Shown here piece after piece: positions 18,925-28,963 of a stretch of 64,000 bases of DNA. The notes beneath the pieces were generated by a model. That model saw nothing but the letters and a program-made list of their open reading frames with translations, ran no database searches and was not told the origin of the DNA. The stretch is from Candidatus Pseudoruminococcus merdavium (GTDB lineage Bacteria; Bacillota; Clostridia; Oscillospirales; Ruminococcaceae). Where the stretch lies: NCBI GenBank assembly GCA_904419745.1, contig CAJFSS010000011.1, positions 1 to 64,000 on the forward strand, given 5' to 3'. A program made the position numbers and the translations under genes. The stretch's first letter is position 1; every line of letters begins with the position of its first letter.

Positions 18925-20931
18925 TTATGCTTTGCAGTGGCGATCCATCCAGTTGGTAATCTCTTGCAACCTTCTGATCCGATTCTTAGGTTTTCCAGAA
19001 CGGCTAAGTTCATGGTTATCGCCTTTAAACAGGCAAAGACGGGCTTCCACACCATTGTCAACGAGCATGCTGTACATTTGGAGAGCTTCAACCATCCAGC
19101 AGCGGTAATCTTCATCTGAATGGATGAAAAGCGTTGGGGTTTTTGCATTATGGGCGAATTTTAGAGGGGACTGTGCCCAAACTTTTGCCACATCGGTTTG
19201 AGTGGTCGCAAGCATTTGCCCGGAAACAAATACTTTGCCAATATCCGTTGTTCCTTCCATACTGACAAAGTTGGAAATTGAACGTTGTGGAGCAGCGGCA
19301 CAGAATCGATTGGTATGGCCGATAATCCAGTTTGTCATGAATCCACCATAAGAACCGCCTGTTACACCTACATGCTTTTCGTCAATCTGCGGATATTTTT
19401 TGAGGACTTCATCTGTGAACTCCATTAAATCCTGGTAATCGATGGTGCCAAAACGTCCAGCAATATATGAAAATTCGTTTCCACGGCCATCGCTTCCCCG
19501 TGGGTTACAGAAGAAGACGAAATATCCATGATTTGCCCAGTACTGCATCTCATGGTAAAATACTTCACCATAGGTTGTCTTTGGACCGCCGTGAATATCC
19601 AAAATTGCCGGATAGGTTTTCGAAGAATCATAGCCAACTGGCTTTAAAACCCAGCCATGGATTTCAATTCCATCCGAATTGGTAAAGTATACGCGTTCCG
19701 GCATGACGGGAGGAAATTCTTGATAAAATGCATCGTTATGGGATGAAACTCTCTTTTCTTCTCCTCCTTCCAAGGGGAGAACATACAGTTCTTCTAACCG
19801 CATATCATGCATTGCCACATAGATGATCTCGTCATCACAGACATCAAGCATGTCAACAGAACCATCTTTTGCAAGAATGGTGGAGATTTTTCCATCTGTT
19901 CCGCAGCACTGAATATGGGAAGCGTCGTAAATATTCGAAATAAAATACATCTTGCCTCCATGGATACGGAAAACAGAACCGCTTCCATAACGGCAATCGG
20001 AACCGACAGAGTTTCCTACACTCAGTTCATCCCCACAAAGAACGGTTCTTGTGTGGGTCTGAAGATTCACTTGATAGAGTTTTGGACATTCGGTAATACT
20101 GTAGTCTTTATTTTCCGTTCCAACGAAAACTACTGTGTCCTTGAAAAAGCCCATTTCCCCAATCCGGAAGAGTTCCGGCTCTACCAAACAAGAGGTTTCA
20201 CAGGAATCCAAATCATACAAATACATTCCGGATTTTTGAGAACGGATAGTGTCAAACTCCAACCCGGTAAACAGAATCTGCTGTTTTTCTTTACAAATTT
20301 TCACCTGGTTTGCAGCGAAATACGGCGCTGTTATCTGTGTAAGGGTTTCATTCTTTACACTATAAAGATAGATCCCATTTCTGATTTTATTGATAACGCC
20401 AGTCCCATTGGACCAGAAAGGATATTCGTCAAAAATTGTACAACTTTCATCTTCTTCTTTAAACTGATGGAGTAATTCTTTACGCTCCTGACCCTGCTTG
20501 CCTTCCAACATTGCGGAGCGAAGGACATGCTTTGTAGCAGTCAGTACAATCGTATCATCATTGATCCTGCCAACCAGAGAGGCTTTTAAAGGAACCGTGA
20601 ATAATTTGCTGCTCTTCTTATTGCCGATATTTAACAGGGCAAAAGTAGTGGAATCCTCTTCATACTCTTCTTTGGATTTGCATTCCTTTTTTGCCAAAGG
20701 ATATAATACCGTGTTGTCATCATACCAGATGTAGGATTTGACATCTCCTGTTTCAGTAATCTGTTCACTTTTACCTGTCGCTTTGTTGTATACCCAAAGA
20801 TTGGAAATATAGTTGTTTTTTTCCACATTGGTTTGATGCACCAGGTAAGCAGCCTTGTCTGCACATTCATTATAATTCAGCGCAGACAAAAACTGATAAG
20901 ATGTAAATGTGTCTAACTGCAACTTGGACAT
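18925..20931 (-). CDS. S9 family (prolyl oligopeptidase-like) serine peptidase
   Basis: A 668-residue serine peptidase with an N-terminal beta-propeller and a C-terminal alpha/beta hydrolase domain, like acylaminoacyl peptidases and dipeptidyl peptidase IV relatives. The nucleophile is in TGGSYGGFMTNW (near 540), the aspartate in HSDEDYRCWMVE and the histidine in GDNHELSRSGKP near the end. There is no signal peptide, so it probably cleaves short peptides in the cytoplasm. It is the last gene of an operon with two TPR genes (24-bp gap). Two more S9 genes occur at 39.6-43.8 kb; this one is the most divergent of the three. Confidence 0.95.
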   Translation of the reverse strand: MSKLQLDTFTSYQFLSALNYNECADKAAYLVHQTNVEKNNYISNLWVYNKATGKSEQITETGDVKSYIWYDDNTVLYPLAKKECKSKEEYEEDSTTFALLNIGNKKSSKLFTVPLKASLVGRINDDTIVLTATKHVLRSAMLEGKQGQERKELLHQFKEEDESCTIFDEYPFWSNGTGVINKIRNGIYLYSVKNETLTQITAPYFAANQVKICKEKQQILFTGLEFDTIRSQKSGMYLYDLDSCETSCLVEPELFRIGEMGFFKDTVVFVGTENKDYSITECPKLYQVNLQTHTRTVLCGDELSVGNSVGSDCRYGSGSVFRIHGGKMYFISNIYDASHIQCCGTDGKISTILAKDGSVDMLDVCDDEIIYVAMHDMRLEELYVLPLEGGEEKRVSSHNDAFYQEFPPVMPERVYFTNSDGIEIHGWVLKPVGYDSSKTYPAILDIHGGPKTTYGEVFYHEMQYWANHGYFVFFCNPRGSDGRGNEFSYIAGRFGTIDYQDLMEFTDEVLKKYPQIDEKHVGVTGGSYGGFMTNWIIGHTNRFCAAAPQRSISNFVSMEGTTDIGKVFVSGQMLATTQTDVAKVWAQSPLKFAHNAKTPTLFIHSDEDYRCWMVEALQMYSMLVDNGVEARLCLFKGDNHELSRSGKPKNRIRRLQEITNWMDRHCKA

Positions 20932-20955
20932 AGTATGTATTTCATCCTTTCTTAC

Positions 20956-21750
20956 TCAGTTCTTCTGATCCATCATTGCGGCAATATATGCAAAGGCGTA
21001 ATACTCCTCTTCCCCGGCTTTACGCATCCACGAGAAAATCTCTTCTGCCTGCTGTTCTTGCCCTTGAACTCTCAGATAATTTGCAAGCCCAAAACTGATG
21101 GTCAGTTTGTGGACAAGGCTTTCAGAATGATCGCGAATATCCATAAGTTCTTCTGGAGTAATTATCCCAGCGTACATCTTCAGACGCTGATAATAAACGA
21201 GATCCGCACCTGGATCAAAATCTGGATTGTCAAAGGCTGGTTTCATCGCATCCAAAAGTTTTTGTGCTTCTTCCGGTTTTCCAAGCCGTTGTAAAGTAAT
21301 CCAATACCAGTCGCTGACTGCTACTTTTAACTCTAGGGTCGTGGAGAGTTCATAGCATCTACGATAGGCAATTTCGGCCTTTTTAAAATCTTTTAAAAGG
21401 AAATGGCACAGTGCAAGGTGATACCAAACGGCCCAGTTATCAGGAATCAGACGAGAAGCAATTGAAAAATCTGCCCTAGCGTCTTCAATCCTCCAACAAG
21501 ACAGGTTTCTGTGGGCACGATGACGGTAATAGATGCCGCAAAATGGATTGAGTGCAATGGCGTTGGAAAAAGCTTCAACAGATTCCCGAAACAGCAGTTG
21601 TTTGGCCAGTGCTAACCCCCGCTCCATCCAAAGATCTGCATTGTCTGGATTGAGCTTTAATTTTTCGTCGACAGCTTTTACCTCATCAGACAAGGGAACA
21701 TTGGCGTGTTCAAAAGGCAATACCTGTAATTCTTTAGCTATTTTTTCCAT
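20956..21750 (-). CDS. TPR repeat protein, second of a tandem pair
   Basis: A 264-residue protein made of tetratricopeptide-like helical pairs, for example LWMERGLALAKQLLFRESVE, and WAVWYHLALCHFLLKDFKKA. It has no enzyme motif, signal peptide or membrane helix. It is clearly a paralogue of the gene upstream: both share LSDxV, DLWMxxGxAL, LFRE, YRHRxH, NWxxWYHL and AVxDWYW at matching positions. It overlaps that gene by 13 bases and precedes the S9 peptidase by 24. TPR folds usually bind proteins or peptides, so a scaffold role for the peptidase is possible but unproven. Confidence 0.85.
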   Translation of the reverse strand: MEKIAKELQVLPFEHANVPLSDEVKAVDEKLKLNPDNADLWMERGLALAKQLLFRESVEAFSNAIALNPFCGIYYRHRAHRNLSCWRIEDARADFSIASRLIPDNWAVWYHLALCHFLLKDFKKAEIAYRRCYELSTTLELKVAVSDWYWITLQRLGKPEEAQKLLDAMKPAFDNPDFDPGADLVYYQRLKMYAGIITPEELMDIRDHSESLVHKLTISFGLANYLRVQGQEQQAEEIFSWMRKAGEEEYYAFAYIAAMMDQKN

Positions 21751-22556
21751 TTTTCACACTCCTCATCCCAGCGTTTTAGCAGTTCATATGTTGCGCTCTC
21801 TGCGAAACCACCCCATGTGGTATCGCGTTTAGTAATATTGATCAGGATTTCGTGGGCTTTTTCAAATTCGCCTTTTGTAAGAAGATAAAAAGCGATGCCA
21901 AACCCTTGGGTCGCATACATGTGGTCATCTTCCAGAGAATTTGCATAATCCAGAATCTCTTTCACATCTGCTTGGCCGCCATAGACCAGTACCCTTTGAT
22001 AGTAATCTTTATTGGCGACAATATTTTTTCCTTTGGAGAGTTTTAAAGCTGCTTTTTGTGCAAGCTCGAATTCGCCCAAATTCATCAGGGTCAGCCAATA
22101 CCAGTCGGTAACAGCACTTAAAGATTCATCGTCATCCGTAATTTCAATGCATCTCTCGTAAGCATATCGTGCGCGTTCAAAATCAGACATCAGGTAGTAT
22201 GCCAGTCCCAGATGATACCAGCAGTCCCAATTCATTGGGTTTATACGCAAAGACAGCTCAAAATCAGCCGCGCCTTCTTGATATCTCCTGATATTCACCA
22301 TGGCATGCCCTCTATGCCGGTAAAGCAATGCATGGAAAGGATCATAAGTCAAGCCGATCGAATAGGCTTCTATTGCTTCGCGGAACAGCATCTGCCCTCT
22401 TAAAGCGATTCCCTTTTGCATCCAAAGATCTGGATTTTTGGGATCGGCTTTTAATTTTTCCTCCATTTCCAGTACCTTATCGGATAGAGCTACGTCATGA
22501 GTATGCTCAAAAATCTGAGTACACTTATCAGCTTTTGTTTTCACTTGTGTGCTCAT
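21738..22556 (-). CDS. TPR repeat protein, first of a tandem pair
   Basis: A 272-residue tetratricopeptide-repeat protein, first gene of the TPR-TPR-S9 operon. Repeats are visible around LWMQKGIALRGQMLFREAIE, YRHRGHAMVNIRRYQEGAAD and CWYHLGLAYYLMSDFERARY. It aligns along its whole length with the next gene, indicating a tandem duplication followed by divergence. The start ATG follows GAGAGGGGAG. A strong promoter (22609-22637) lies about 55 bases upstream. No known named family beyond TPR is recognised. Confidence 0.85.
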   Translation of the reverse strand: MSTQVKTKADKCTQIFEHTHDVALSDKVLEMEEKLKADPKNPDLWMQKGIALRGQMLFREAIEAYSIGLTYDPFHALLYRHRGHAMVNIRRYQEGAADFELSLRINPMNWDCWYHLGLAYYLMSDFERARYAYERCIEITDDDESLSAVTDWYWLTLMNLGEFELAQKAALKLSKGKNIVANKDYYQRVLVYGGQADVKEILDYANSLEDDHMYATQGFGIAFYLLTKGEFEKAHEILINITKRDTTWGGFAESATYELLKRWDEECEKWKK

Positions 22557-22608
22557 ACAAAAATCTCCCCTCTCTATGTAATTTTGTGAGTCAAATCATC
22601 TAGTTATG

Positions 22609-22637
22609 AGTATATACCTAACCAATAGGTGTGTCAA
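22609..22637 (-). promoter_or_regulatory. Promoter of the TPR-TPR-S9 operon
   Basis: A consensus TTGACA (22632-22637) with a 17-base spacer and TATACT (22609-22614) on the minus strand. This is close to an ideal housekeeping promoter. Confidence 0.75.
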
Positions 22638-22870
22638 TTCTAACCATAATTATTTTGCAGTATTTCTAGTGAATTCTTGCAATTTATACAGTTTGTACTT
22701 TGATAATTTGACATTAAAAGGAGAATCCCATTCTTATATTAGTATAAATTATCCAATTTATCTTTTCATTATATGGATAATTAATATAATATTCAGTTCC
22801 TACAGTTTGATTTGGTTTTCTGTATGAAATATCATATAATATTATTGCAAATTGCTTTTTTGTATTACTG
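22638..22870. other. AT-rich intergenic stretch with an inverted repeat
   Basis: About 230 bp between the TPR promoter and the pyrG terminator. It holds one 9-bp perfect inverted repeat (22747-22755 with 22774-22782, 18-base spacer). Short open frames here have no ribosome site and no recognisable product. I see nothing else. Confidence 0.4.
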
Positions 22871-22914
22871 CAATAAAAAGGACATCCAGTGTTATGTGGA
22901 TGTCCTTTTTATTG
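22871..22914. terminator. Terminator of pyrG
   Basis: An 18-bp perfect stem (22871-22888 with 22897-22914) with an 8-base loop and T/A runs in the arms, ending 15 bases after the pyrG stop. It would work in both directions. Confidence 0.85.
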
Positions 22915-22928
22915 TAACTTTGTAATTT

Positions 22929-24521
22929 TTATTGCAATGAGGCTTTTATAAATTCCCGAAACAGTGGATGTGCGCGATTTGGCCTGCTTTTAAATTCAGG
23001 ATGATACTGGACGCCAATGAAAAAACGGTTGGAAGGGATTTCAACCGCTTCTACCAGTTTTCCATCTGGGGATGTCCCGGTTATTTTCATTCCCTTTTCC
23101 TCAAACTCCTCACGGTACTTGTTATTGAATTCGTAGCGATGGCGATGCCGTTCGGCGATTTCCTCTTGCCCATAGGCATGATGCATTATGGAATCAGGAT
23201 GGATTTTACATGGGTATGCTCCCAGGCGCATGGTTCCTCCTTTGGGAATATTCCCCGACTGATCCGGCATCAGATCGATGACCTTGTGCACACTTGTGTT
23301 GGAAAATTCACTGGAATTGGCGTCTGCGAAGTGGAGAACATCTCTTGCATATTCAATCACAGCAGTCTGCATTCCAAGACAAATACCAAGATAAGGGATA
23401 TCGTGTTCTCTTGCATATTTTGCAGCCATGATTTTTCCTTCTATTCCCCTGTCTCCAAAACCTCCCGGTACCAGAATTCCATCACAGGCGGCAAAAATGC
23501 AATCAGCGCTCTGCTCTGTGACATCCTCTGCTTCAATCCATTCAATATCTACTACCGTGCCATTCTCATATCCTGCATGGTGCAGAGCTTCCGCAACAGA
23601 AAGATAAGCGTCATGCAGTTTCACATATTTTCCAACAAGCGCAATTTTCACTCGTTTATCACGGCCCGCAATTCGATTAAGCATTTCCTTCCATTCATGG
23701 AGATCTCCTCTGGGAAGGTCGATATGGAGCTCCCTACAGACAATATCAGAAAAATTATTTTGTTCCAACATCAGTGGCGCCTGGTAAAGTACTGGTAAAG
23801 TCAGATTTTCTATAACGCAGTCTGGTTTTACATTGCAAAAAAGGGCTATTTTCTGTTTGACATCTTCATCAATCGGTTCATCCGCCCGGGTTACAATAAT
23901 ATTTGGCATAATTCCCAGAGAACGTAACTCTTTTACGGAATGCTGGGTTGGTTTTGATTTGTGCTCCCCGGAGCTCTTAATATAGGGGACCAATGTTACA
24001 TGAATAAAGAGGCAATTCTCCCGTCCGACTTCAATCGAGACTTGGCGAATTGCCTCCAAAAATGGTTGGCTTTCAATATCTCCTGTAGTACCGCCAATTT
24101 CCGTAATGACGATATCTGCATTGGAATTTTTACCGACATTATAGATAAAACTTTTAATTTCGTTGGTGATATGAGGGATTACCTGCACGGTCTGTCCAAG
24201 ATACTCCCCTGCCCGTTCTTTACGAATAACATTTGAATAAACTTTACCCGTTGTTAGATTGGAGAATTTGTTTAGGTTTTCATCAATAAACCGCTCATAA
24301 TGTCCAAGATCCAAATCGGCTTCTAGTCCGTCTTCTGTAACAAATACTTCCCCGTGCTGATATGGGCTCATTGTGCCCGGATCGACATTGATGTAAGGGT
24401 CAAGTTTTTGTGCAGCGACAGTCAGTCCCCTTGCTTTCAACAGCCGTCCAAGTGAAGCAGCGGTGATGCCCTTGCCGAGGCCGGATACGACTCCCCCTGT
24501 CACGAAAATATATTTTGTCAT
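22929..24521 (-). CDS. pyrG: CTP synthase
   Basis: PyrG makes CTP from UTP, ATP and glutamine. The 530 residues cover the N-terminal synthetase domain ([20 protein letters not shown]) and the C-terminal class I glutamine amidotransferase with nucleophile cysteine in GICLGMQTA (near 383) and the HxE pair in YHPEFKSRP (near 510). The ATG follows AAAGGAGGAGG. It is a single-gene unit with a promoter at 24570-24598. The short leader has neither the GGG start nor the terminator hairpin that control pyrG by reiterative transcription in Bacillus. Confidence 0.98.
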   Translation of the reverse strand: MTKYIFVTGGVVSGLGKGITAASLGRLLKARGLTVAAQKLDPYINVDPGTMSPYQHGEVFVTEDGLEADLDLGHYERFIDENLNKFSNLTTGKVYSNVIRKERAGEYLGQTVQVIPHITNEIKSFIYNVGKNSNADIVITEIGGTTGDIESQPFLEAIRQVSIEVGRENCLFIHVTLVPYIKSSGEHKSKPTQHSVKELRSLGIMPNIIVTRADEPIDEDVKQKIALFCNVKPDCVIENLTLPVLYQAPLMLEQNNFSDIVCRELHIDLPRGDLHEWKEMLNRIAGRDKRVKIALVGKYVKLHDAYLSVAEALHHAGYENGTVVDIEWIEAEDVTEQSADCIFAACDGILVPGGFGDRGIEGKIMAAKYAREHDIPYLGICLGMQTAVIEYARDVLHFADANSSEFSNTSVHKVIDLMPDQSGNIPKGGTMRLGAYPCKIHPDSIMHHAYGQEEIAERHRHRYEFNNKYREEFEEKGMKITGTSPDGKLVEAVEIPSNRFFIGVQYHPEFKSRPNRAHPLFREFIKASLQ

Positions 24522-24569
24522 AGTTCCTCCTCCTTTAATTTCATTTTCTGCTTAAAAATTCACTTAAAC

Positions 24570-24598
24570 AGATTACTAGATTCCATCATTAAAGTCAA
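24570..24598 (-). promoter_or_regulatory. Promoter of pyrG
   Basis: Minus-strand TTGACT (24593-24598), 17-base spacer, TAATCT (24570-24575), about 50 bases before the start codon. Confidence 0.6.
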
Positions 24599-24650
24599 GA
24601 AAAAAACAGACGGTATTTCATGCGTTTTCCATTCATTTTTTGTACGATAT

Positions 24651-24686
24651 AAAACAGGGCCACGGAATTTCCATGGCCCTGTTTTT
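24651..24686. terminator. Terminator of the ACT-domain gene
   Basis: A 12-bp perfect stem (24651-24662 with 24674-24685) with T runs on both sides, placed directly after the ACT gene stop. Confidence 0.85.
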
Positions 24687-24690
24687 CTGT

Positions 24691-25128
24691 TCATTGAACA
24701 AGCTGATAAATATCATCTCCACGGATTAGTTTAATTCCGTGTTCCTGCAATGTCTGTATCGCAGCTTCAGTGTTTTCCACACGTAAAATTACATAGGCAG
24801 TGTTTTTGGCCCTTCCAATAAAAGCGTACATATATTCCACAGTAATACCGGCCGATAAAAGCATACTCAGCGCATCACACAATCCACCTGGCTGATCATC
24901 AATCCCGATTCCTATGACTTCTGTAATGGAAACAGTATATCCAGCTGTTTTTAATGCGTCGGCCGCGATATCGGGTTTGTTGACAATAAGGCGAAGAATT
25001 CCAAAATCGGTAGTGTCTGCAATGGATAGTGCACGGATGTCTACTTGATTGGCCGCCAGTGTTTTTGTAATATCTGCTAGGCGTCCTGGCTTATTCTCTA
25101 CAAAAACAGAAATCTGTTTAATTAACAT
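24691..25128 (-). CDS. Tandem ACT-domain protein
   Basis: A 145-residue protein of two ACT domains: the first opens with LIKQISVFVENKPGRLADIT, the second near GIGIDDQPGGLCDALSMLLS. ACT domains bind small ligands, mostly amino acids, and genes of this size are often found beside phenylacetate-CoA ligase and indolepyruvate oxidoreductase genes. It may sense an aromatic amino acid or related metabolite. The start is the ATG nine bases after GGAGG. It lies 170 bp after the second ligase gene and has its own extended -10 element, so it can be transcribed separately. Confidence 0.85.
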   Translation of the reverse strand: MLIKQISVFVENKPGRLADITKTLAANQVDIRALSIADTTDFGILRLIVNKPDIAADALKTAGYTVSITEVIGIGIDDQPGGLCDALSMLLSAGITVEYMYAFIGRAKNTAYVILRVENTEAAIQTLQEHGIKLIRGDDIYQLVQ

Positions 25129-25244
25129 AAAGAAGTCCCTCCAATCCCGTTGATACTTCATGTAAATAAGGATTCGTCTTCAAAAATTTCAGCCTGTTGT
25201 TCGGCGATAAACCACACAAACAAAACAAGTTATGTATTGTATTT

Positions 25245-25253
25245 ATTATACCA
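25245..25253 (-). promoter_or_regulatory. Extended -10 promoter of the ACT gene
   Basis: On the minus strand TGG precedes TATAAT (25245-25250). No good -35 box is seen at 16-18 bases. It sits in the 170-bp gap after the second ligase gene. Confidence 0.45.
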
Positions 25254-25297
25254 TAAAAGCGCAGAGATTCCCAGTTTATCTTGTGCTCAAGACAGGA

Positions 25298-26605
25298 TTA
25301 TATATTCCGTTTATCAATGACACGTTTTGATTTTCCCTCCGAGCGTTCCAAGGATTTTGGTTCAACGAGCGTCACCTTTGCAGAGATACCCAGAGTGGAT
25401 TCTACAGCAGCACGGATGGCGCGTCCCTTTTCTTCTATCTTTCTCACAGAGTCAGAGAAGAGGTCATCAGACATCTCTACAACGATTTCCAAAGTATCCT
25501 TATTGTTGATTCGGTCGACAATCAACTGATAATGCGGTGCTGTATTGCCAAGATCAAGCAATACGCTTTCAATCTGGGAAGGGAATACATTGACGCCACG
25601 AATAATCAGCATATCGTCACTGCGCCCACGCGGTTTACTCATTTTTATCAAAGTTCTCCCACAGCTGCACTTTTTCCGGCTGAGGACAGCAATATCATGG
25701 GTTCGGTACCGAATAAGCGGAAGAGCCTCTTTGGTTAAACAGGTAAATACCAGTTCCCCCTGTTCCCCTTCTGGCAATACTTCGCCGGTGTCCGGATCCA
25801 CAATTTCTGCGTAAAAGTGGTCTTCATTAATATGCATGCCGCTCTGTTCGCTGCATTCAAATGCAACACCCGGGCCAATGATCTCTGACAAGCCATAGAT
25901 GTCATAGGCTTTAATGCCGAGCAGCTGCTCAATCTGTAGCCTCATATTTTCCGTCCAAGGTTCCGCTCCAAACAGGCCTGCTTTCAGATTGATGTCGTCC
26001 GGGGTCATTCCCATATCGCGCAAGGTTTCCCCAAGATACACCGCATAAGAAGGAGTACAACATAAAACAGAGGAACCAAAGTCCTTCATGATTTGGATTT
26101 GTCGTTTTGTGTTTCCTGTTGATACGGGAATGACAGATGCTCCAAGTTTCTCTGCCCCATAGTGTAGTCCCAATCCTCCAGTAAATAACCCATATCCAAA
26201 GGAAATATGGGCAAAGTCATGTTTTCTGGCACCGATGGCAGTGAGCGCCCTAGCAACGCATTCACTCCAGAGTTCAACATCATTTTTGGTGTATCCTACG
26301 ACAGTTTGTTTTCCTGTAGTTCCGGATGAAGCGTGAACACGTGACACTTGCTCCATTGGAACTGCGAACAGTCCATAGGGATAATTATCCCGCAGATCCT
26401 GTTTTACGGTAAAGGGGAGTTTTGCGATATCCTTAATGTCATGGATATCCTCCGGTTTTATCCCGACTTGATCCATTTTTTTTCGGTAATAGGCAACATT
26501 ATCATAAACTTTTCGAATCACTCGGGATAACCGCAGGGACTGCAAATGCTCAGTTTCATGCAAAGGGGCACATTCTGCAGCTGGATTCCAATACTGTTCA
26601 CTCAT
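25298..26605 (-). CDS. paaK: Phenylacetate-CoA ligase family protein (second copy)
   Basis: A 435-residue AMP-forming aryl-acid CoA ligase. It shows the adenylate motif [14 protein letters not shown] (near 94-107), the [15 protein letters not shown] segment and the C-terminal lid ([20 protein letters not shown]). Such enzymes convert phenylacetate or indoleacetate plus CoA and ATP to the thioester, and may run with the oxidoreductase encoded just upstream. It begins 20 bp after iorB. A paralogue of similar length starts the same operon, so the two may prefer different aryl acids; this cannot be told by eye. Confidence 0.92.
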   Translation of the reverse strand: MSEQYWNPAAECAPLHETEHLQSLRLSRVIRKVYDNVAYYRKKMDQVGIKPEDIHDIKDIAKLPFTVKQDLRDNYPYGLFAVPMEQVSRVHASSGTTGKQTVVGYTKNDVELWSECVARALTAIGARKHDFAHISFGYGLFTGGLGLHYGAEKLGASVIPVSTGNTKRQIQIMKDFGSSVLCCTPSYAVYLGETLRDMGMTPDDINLKAGLFGAEPWTENMRLQIEQLLGIKAYDIYGLSEIIGPGVAFECSEQSGMHINEDHFYAEIVDPDTGEVLPEGEQGELVFTCLTKEALPLIRYRTHDIAVLSRKKCSCGRTLIKMSKPRGRSDDMLIIRGVNVFPSQIESVLLDLGNTAPHYQLIVDRINNKDTLEIVVEMSDDLFSDSVRKIEEKGRAIRAAVESTLGISAKVTLVEPKSLERSEGKSKRVIDKRNI

Positions 26606-26624
26606 CTTCTAGCTTCCTCCCTGA

Positions 26625-27215
26625 TCATTTTACTGGTATTCCAGCATTTTTTCCCAGAAAAAATGCTTTTTGATTCATCTCAACATATTGCGGCTTTACA
26701 CAGTTTGCAATAGAATCAAGCCACTGTGATTCTTCAAAAGGAAGAAAGTTTGACAAGTATCCAATCAGCACCACATTGACTGTTTTGGAGGAACCTGCTT
26801 GTTCCGCAAGACTTAGGGCGTCAAATGCATACAAATTGCATCCCTGTTTGCGGATAGTTTCCATAATCTGTTGTGGATATACCGCTGCTCCAGTAATTAC
26901 CGGCATGGGGTCAATACGCTGTGTATTGGTAATGAGTTTCCCTTCCAAGCTTAGGTAAGGCAATGCGCGGGCGGCCTCCAACCCTTCAAAAGCCAGGATC
27001 AAGTCGGCTTCCCCCTGTTCGACTGTTGGAGAGTAAACTTTTTTCCCGTATTTGACATAAGTAACAACGGAACCTCCCCTCTGAGACATTCCATGTACTT
27101 CACTGATTTTGACATCAAACCCATTCTCTAAAAAAAGATGACCCAAAATCCGGCTTGCAAGGAGTGTGCCTTGGCCTCCCACGCCGACAATCATAATATT
27201 TGTACAATCTTTCAT
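26625..27215 (-). CDS. iorB: Indolepyruvate:ferredoxin oxidoreductase beta subunit
   Basis: The beta (gamma-domain) subunit, 196 residues, opens with IMIVGVGGQGTLLASRILG and carries the SEVHGMSQRGGSV motif typical of 2-oxoacid:ferredoxin oxidoreductase gamma domains. With IorA it oxidatively decarboxylates aromatic 2-oxoacids, such as indolepyruvate and phenylpyruvate, to aryl-acetyl-CoA and reduced ferredoxin. The ATG is chosen because GGAGGAGG lies just upstream and because it forms an ATGA overlap with the iorA stop. In-frame codons further upstream lie within iorA and are not used. Confidence 0.95.
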   Translation of the reverse strand: MKDCTNIMIVGVGGQGTLLASRILGHLFLENGFDVKISEVHGMSQRGGSVVTYVKYGKKVYSPTVEQGEADLILAFEGLEAARALPYLSLEGKLITNTQRIDPMPVITGAAVYPQQIMETIRKQGCNLYAFDALSLAEQAGSSKTVNVVLIGYLSNFLPFEESQWLDSIANCVKPQYVEMNQKAFFLGKNAGIPVK

Positions 27216-28963
27216 TTCAAAGCCTCCTCCGGTTCGCTGATTGCACCAAACGGACATAGCGGCGTACACAGTCCACAGCCTACGCATAGTGTTGTATCGA
27301 TAGAGGCCGCACCATCTCCCTTGACGATAGCGGGACATCCAACTTTAAAACAGGCTTTACACATCCGGCAGCGATTGGTATCCACATGAACAGGGGGATT
27401 GTGTTTTACTTGTTTTAACAAGGCGCACGGACGCCTACAAATAATGACAGAAGGCTCTTCTGCCGCTACTTCCTGCTGAATCAGCTCCTTTAGTTCTTTG
27501 ACATGGTTTGGATCTATGACAGTAACACGCTTGATCCCAACTGCATGACAGAGCGCTGCCATATCAATTGCGGTGGTTGGTTCGTTTCGGATAGTATAGC
27601 CTGTTGTGGGATTCTGCTGATGTCCAGTCATTCCAGTAATGCTATTATCCAGAATAATAACCGTGGAATTGGAACGATTATAAACAATATTAACAAGCCC
27701 GGTAATACCGGAATGTGCAAAGGTTGAGTCGCCAATCACAGCCACTGTATTTTTTTCGCTCTTTGCTCCTCTCGCCTTATTAAACCCATGCAATCCGGAA
27801 ACAGAAGCGCCCATACAGATAGTAGTGTCAATTGCCGCAAGCGGAGGCTGAGCACCTAGAGTATAGCAACCGATATCACCGCTGACAGTCAGCCCCAACT
27901 CATGCAATACAAAGAACAACCCACGGTGCGGGCACCCCGCGCACATGACTGGAGGACGTGCGGGAAGCTGTTCAGGATATGTAAAATGTTTTTCCTGTTT
28001 ATGAAGCAGTTTTTCTTTTAGCATAGTTTGAGAGTATTCCCCGGTCCATGGGAATACTTCTTTTCCTACAACGGAGACCCCGATTTTCTTACAGAAAGTC
28101 TCTATTATATCGTCCAGTTCTTCGATTACATAAACAGTATCTAAGCCTTTGCTAAAATCCTTGATTAGCTTTTCCGGTAAAGGATTCACAAGTCCGAGTT
28201 TTAAAATATTTACGCTTTCGCCCAATACTTCCTTGACATATTCATAGGCCACTCCGGAGGTAATAACACCAATACTGCTGGATGCAACTTTCTCTACGCG
28301 GTTGAATGGGCATTCCTCTGTATAGTTGCGCAAGTCCTGCATCCGTTTTTCCACTACAACATGCCTCTGTTTTGCCATAGCGGGCATCATGACGTATTTC
28401 TGAGGATCCTTTCGGTATTCCTTGAGTTTCTGCGCTTTTGGTTGTTTCCATTCCACCATACTCTGTGAATGGGAAACCCTTGTAGAAAGGCGGAGAATCA
28501 CCGGAGTGTCAAATTGTTCAGATAAATCATACGCCATCCTGGCAAATTCCTTGCATTCCTCAGAATCAGAGGGTTCCAACATCGGTACCTTTGCAGCCTG
28601 GGCATAATGACGGGAATCCTGTTCATTTTGGGAGGAATGCATGCCCGGATCATCTGCAACTGCCAAAACCATTCCCCCATTTACGCCCGTATAGGAAGCG
28701 GTAAAAAGGGGATCTGCCGCTACATTGAGACCAACGTGCTTCATCGCGCAGAAAGACCTTGCCCCTGCAATGGAAGCTCCAATAGCAACTTCTGCGGCGA
28801 CCTTTTCATTCGGTGCCCATTCGCAGTACAGTTCTGGATAAAGGGCAGCCTCTTCGGTAATTTCGGTACTCGGTGTACCGGGATAGCTGGAGATAACTTG
28901 ACATCCTGCTTCATATAAACCGCGTGCTACGGCTGCATTGCCAAGCATGATTTCCTTTTTCAT
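27212..28963 (-). CDS. iorA: Indolepyruvate:ferredoxin oxidoreductase alpha subunit
   Basis: The 583-residue alpha subunit of the aromatic 2-oxoacid oxidoreductase. The N-terminal part binds the substrate side (GCQVISSYPGTPSTEI), and the centre contains the thiamine-diphosphate region (MCAGCPHRG, then GDIGCYTLGAQPPLA, then AVIGDSTFAHSG). The C-terminus has two [4Fe-4S] ferredoxin motifs (CRMCKACFKVGCP and CVGCGLCTPLCPFGA). The ATG follows GGAGG and overlaps the upstream ligase stop by four bases. The reaction is strictly anaerobic and reversible, so it could serve fermentation or reductive synthesis of aromatic amino acids from aryl acetates. Confidence 0.97.
   Translation of the reverse strand: MKKEIMLGNAAVARGLYEAGCQVISSYPGTPSTEITEEAALYPELYCEWAPNEKVAAEVAIGASIAGARSFCAMKHVGLNVAADPLFTASYTGVNGGMVLAVADDPGMHSSQNEQDSRHYAQAAKVPMLEPSDSEECKEFARMAYDLSEQFDTPVILRLSTRVSHSQSMVEWKQPKAQKLKEYRKDPQKYVMMPAMAKQRHVVVEKRMQDLRNYTEECPFNRVEKVASSSIGVITSGVAYEYVKEVLGESVNILKLGLVNPLPEKLIKDFSKGLDTVYVIEELDDIIETFCKKIGVSVVGKEVFPWTGEYSQTMLKEKLLHKQEKHFTYPEQLPARPPVMCAGCPHRGLFFVLHELGLTVSGDIGCYTLGAQPPLAAIDTTICMGASVSGLHGFNKARGAKSEKNTVAVIGDSTFAHSGITGLVNIVYNRSNSTVIILDNSITGMTGHQQNPTTGYTIRNEPTTAIDMAALCHAVGIKRVTVIDPNHVKELKELIQQEVAAEEPSVIICRRPCALLKQVKHNPPVHVDTNRCRMCKACFKVGCPAIVKGDGAASIDTTLCVGCGLCTPLCPFGAISEPEEALK

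Noticed and set aside
22606..22827. A 73-codon plus-strand frame in the pyrG-TPR gap
   Set aside because: No ribosome site, low-complexity AT-rich codons and overlap with the TPR promoter.
24522..24600. Bacillus-type pyrG attenuation
   Set aside because: The start region lacks the GGG run and no leader terminator is present.
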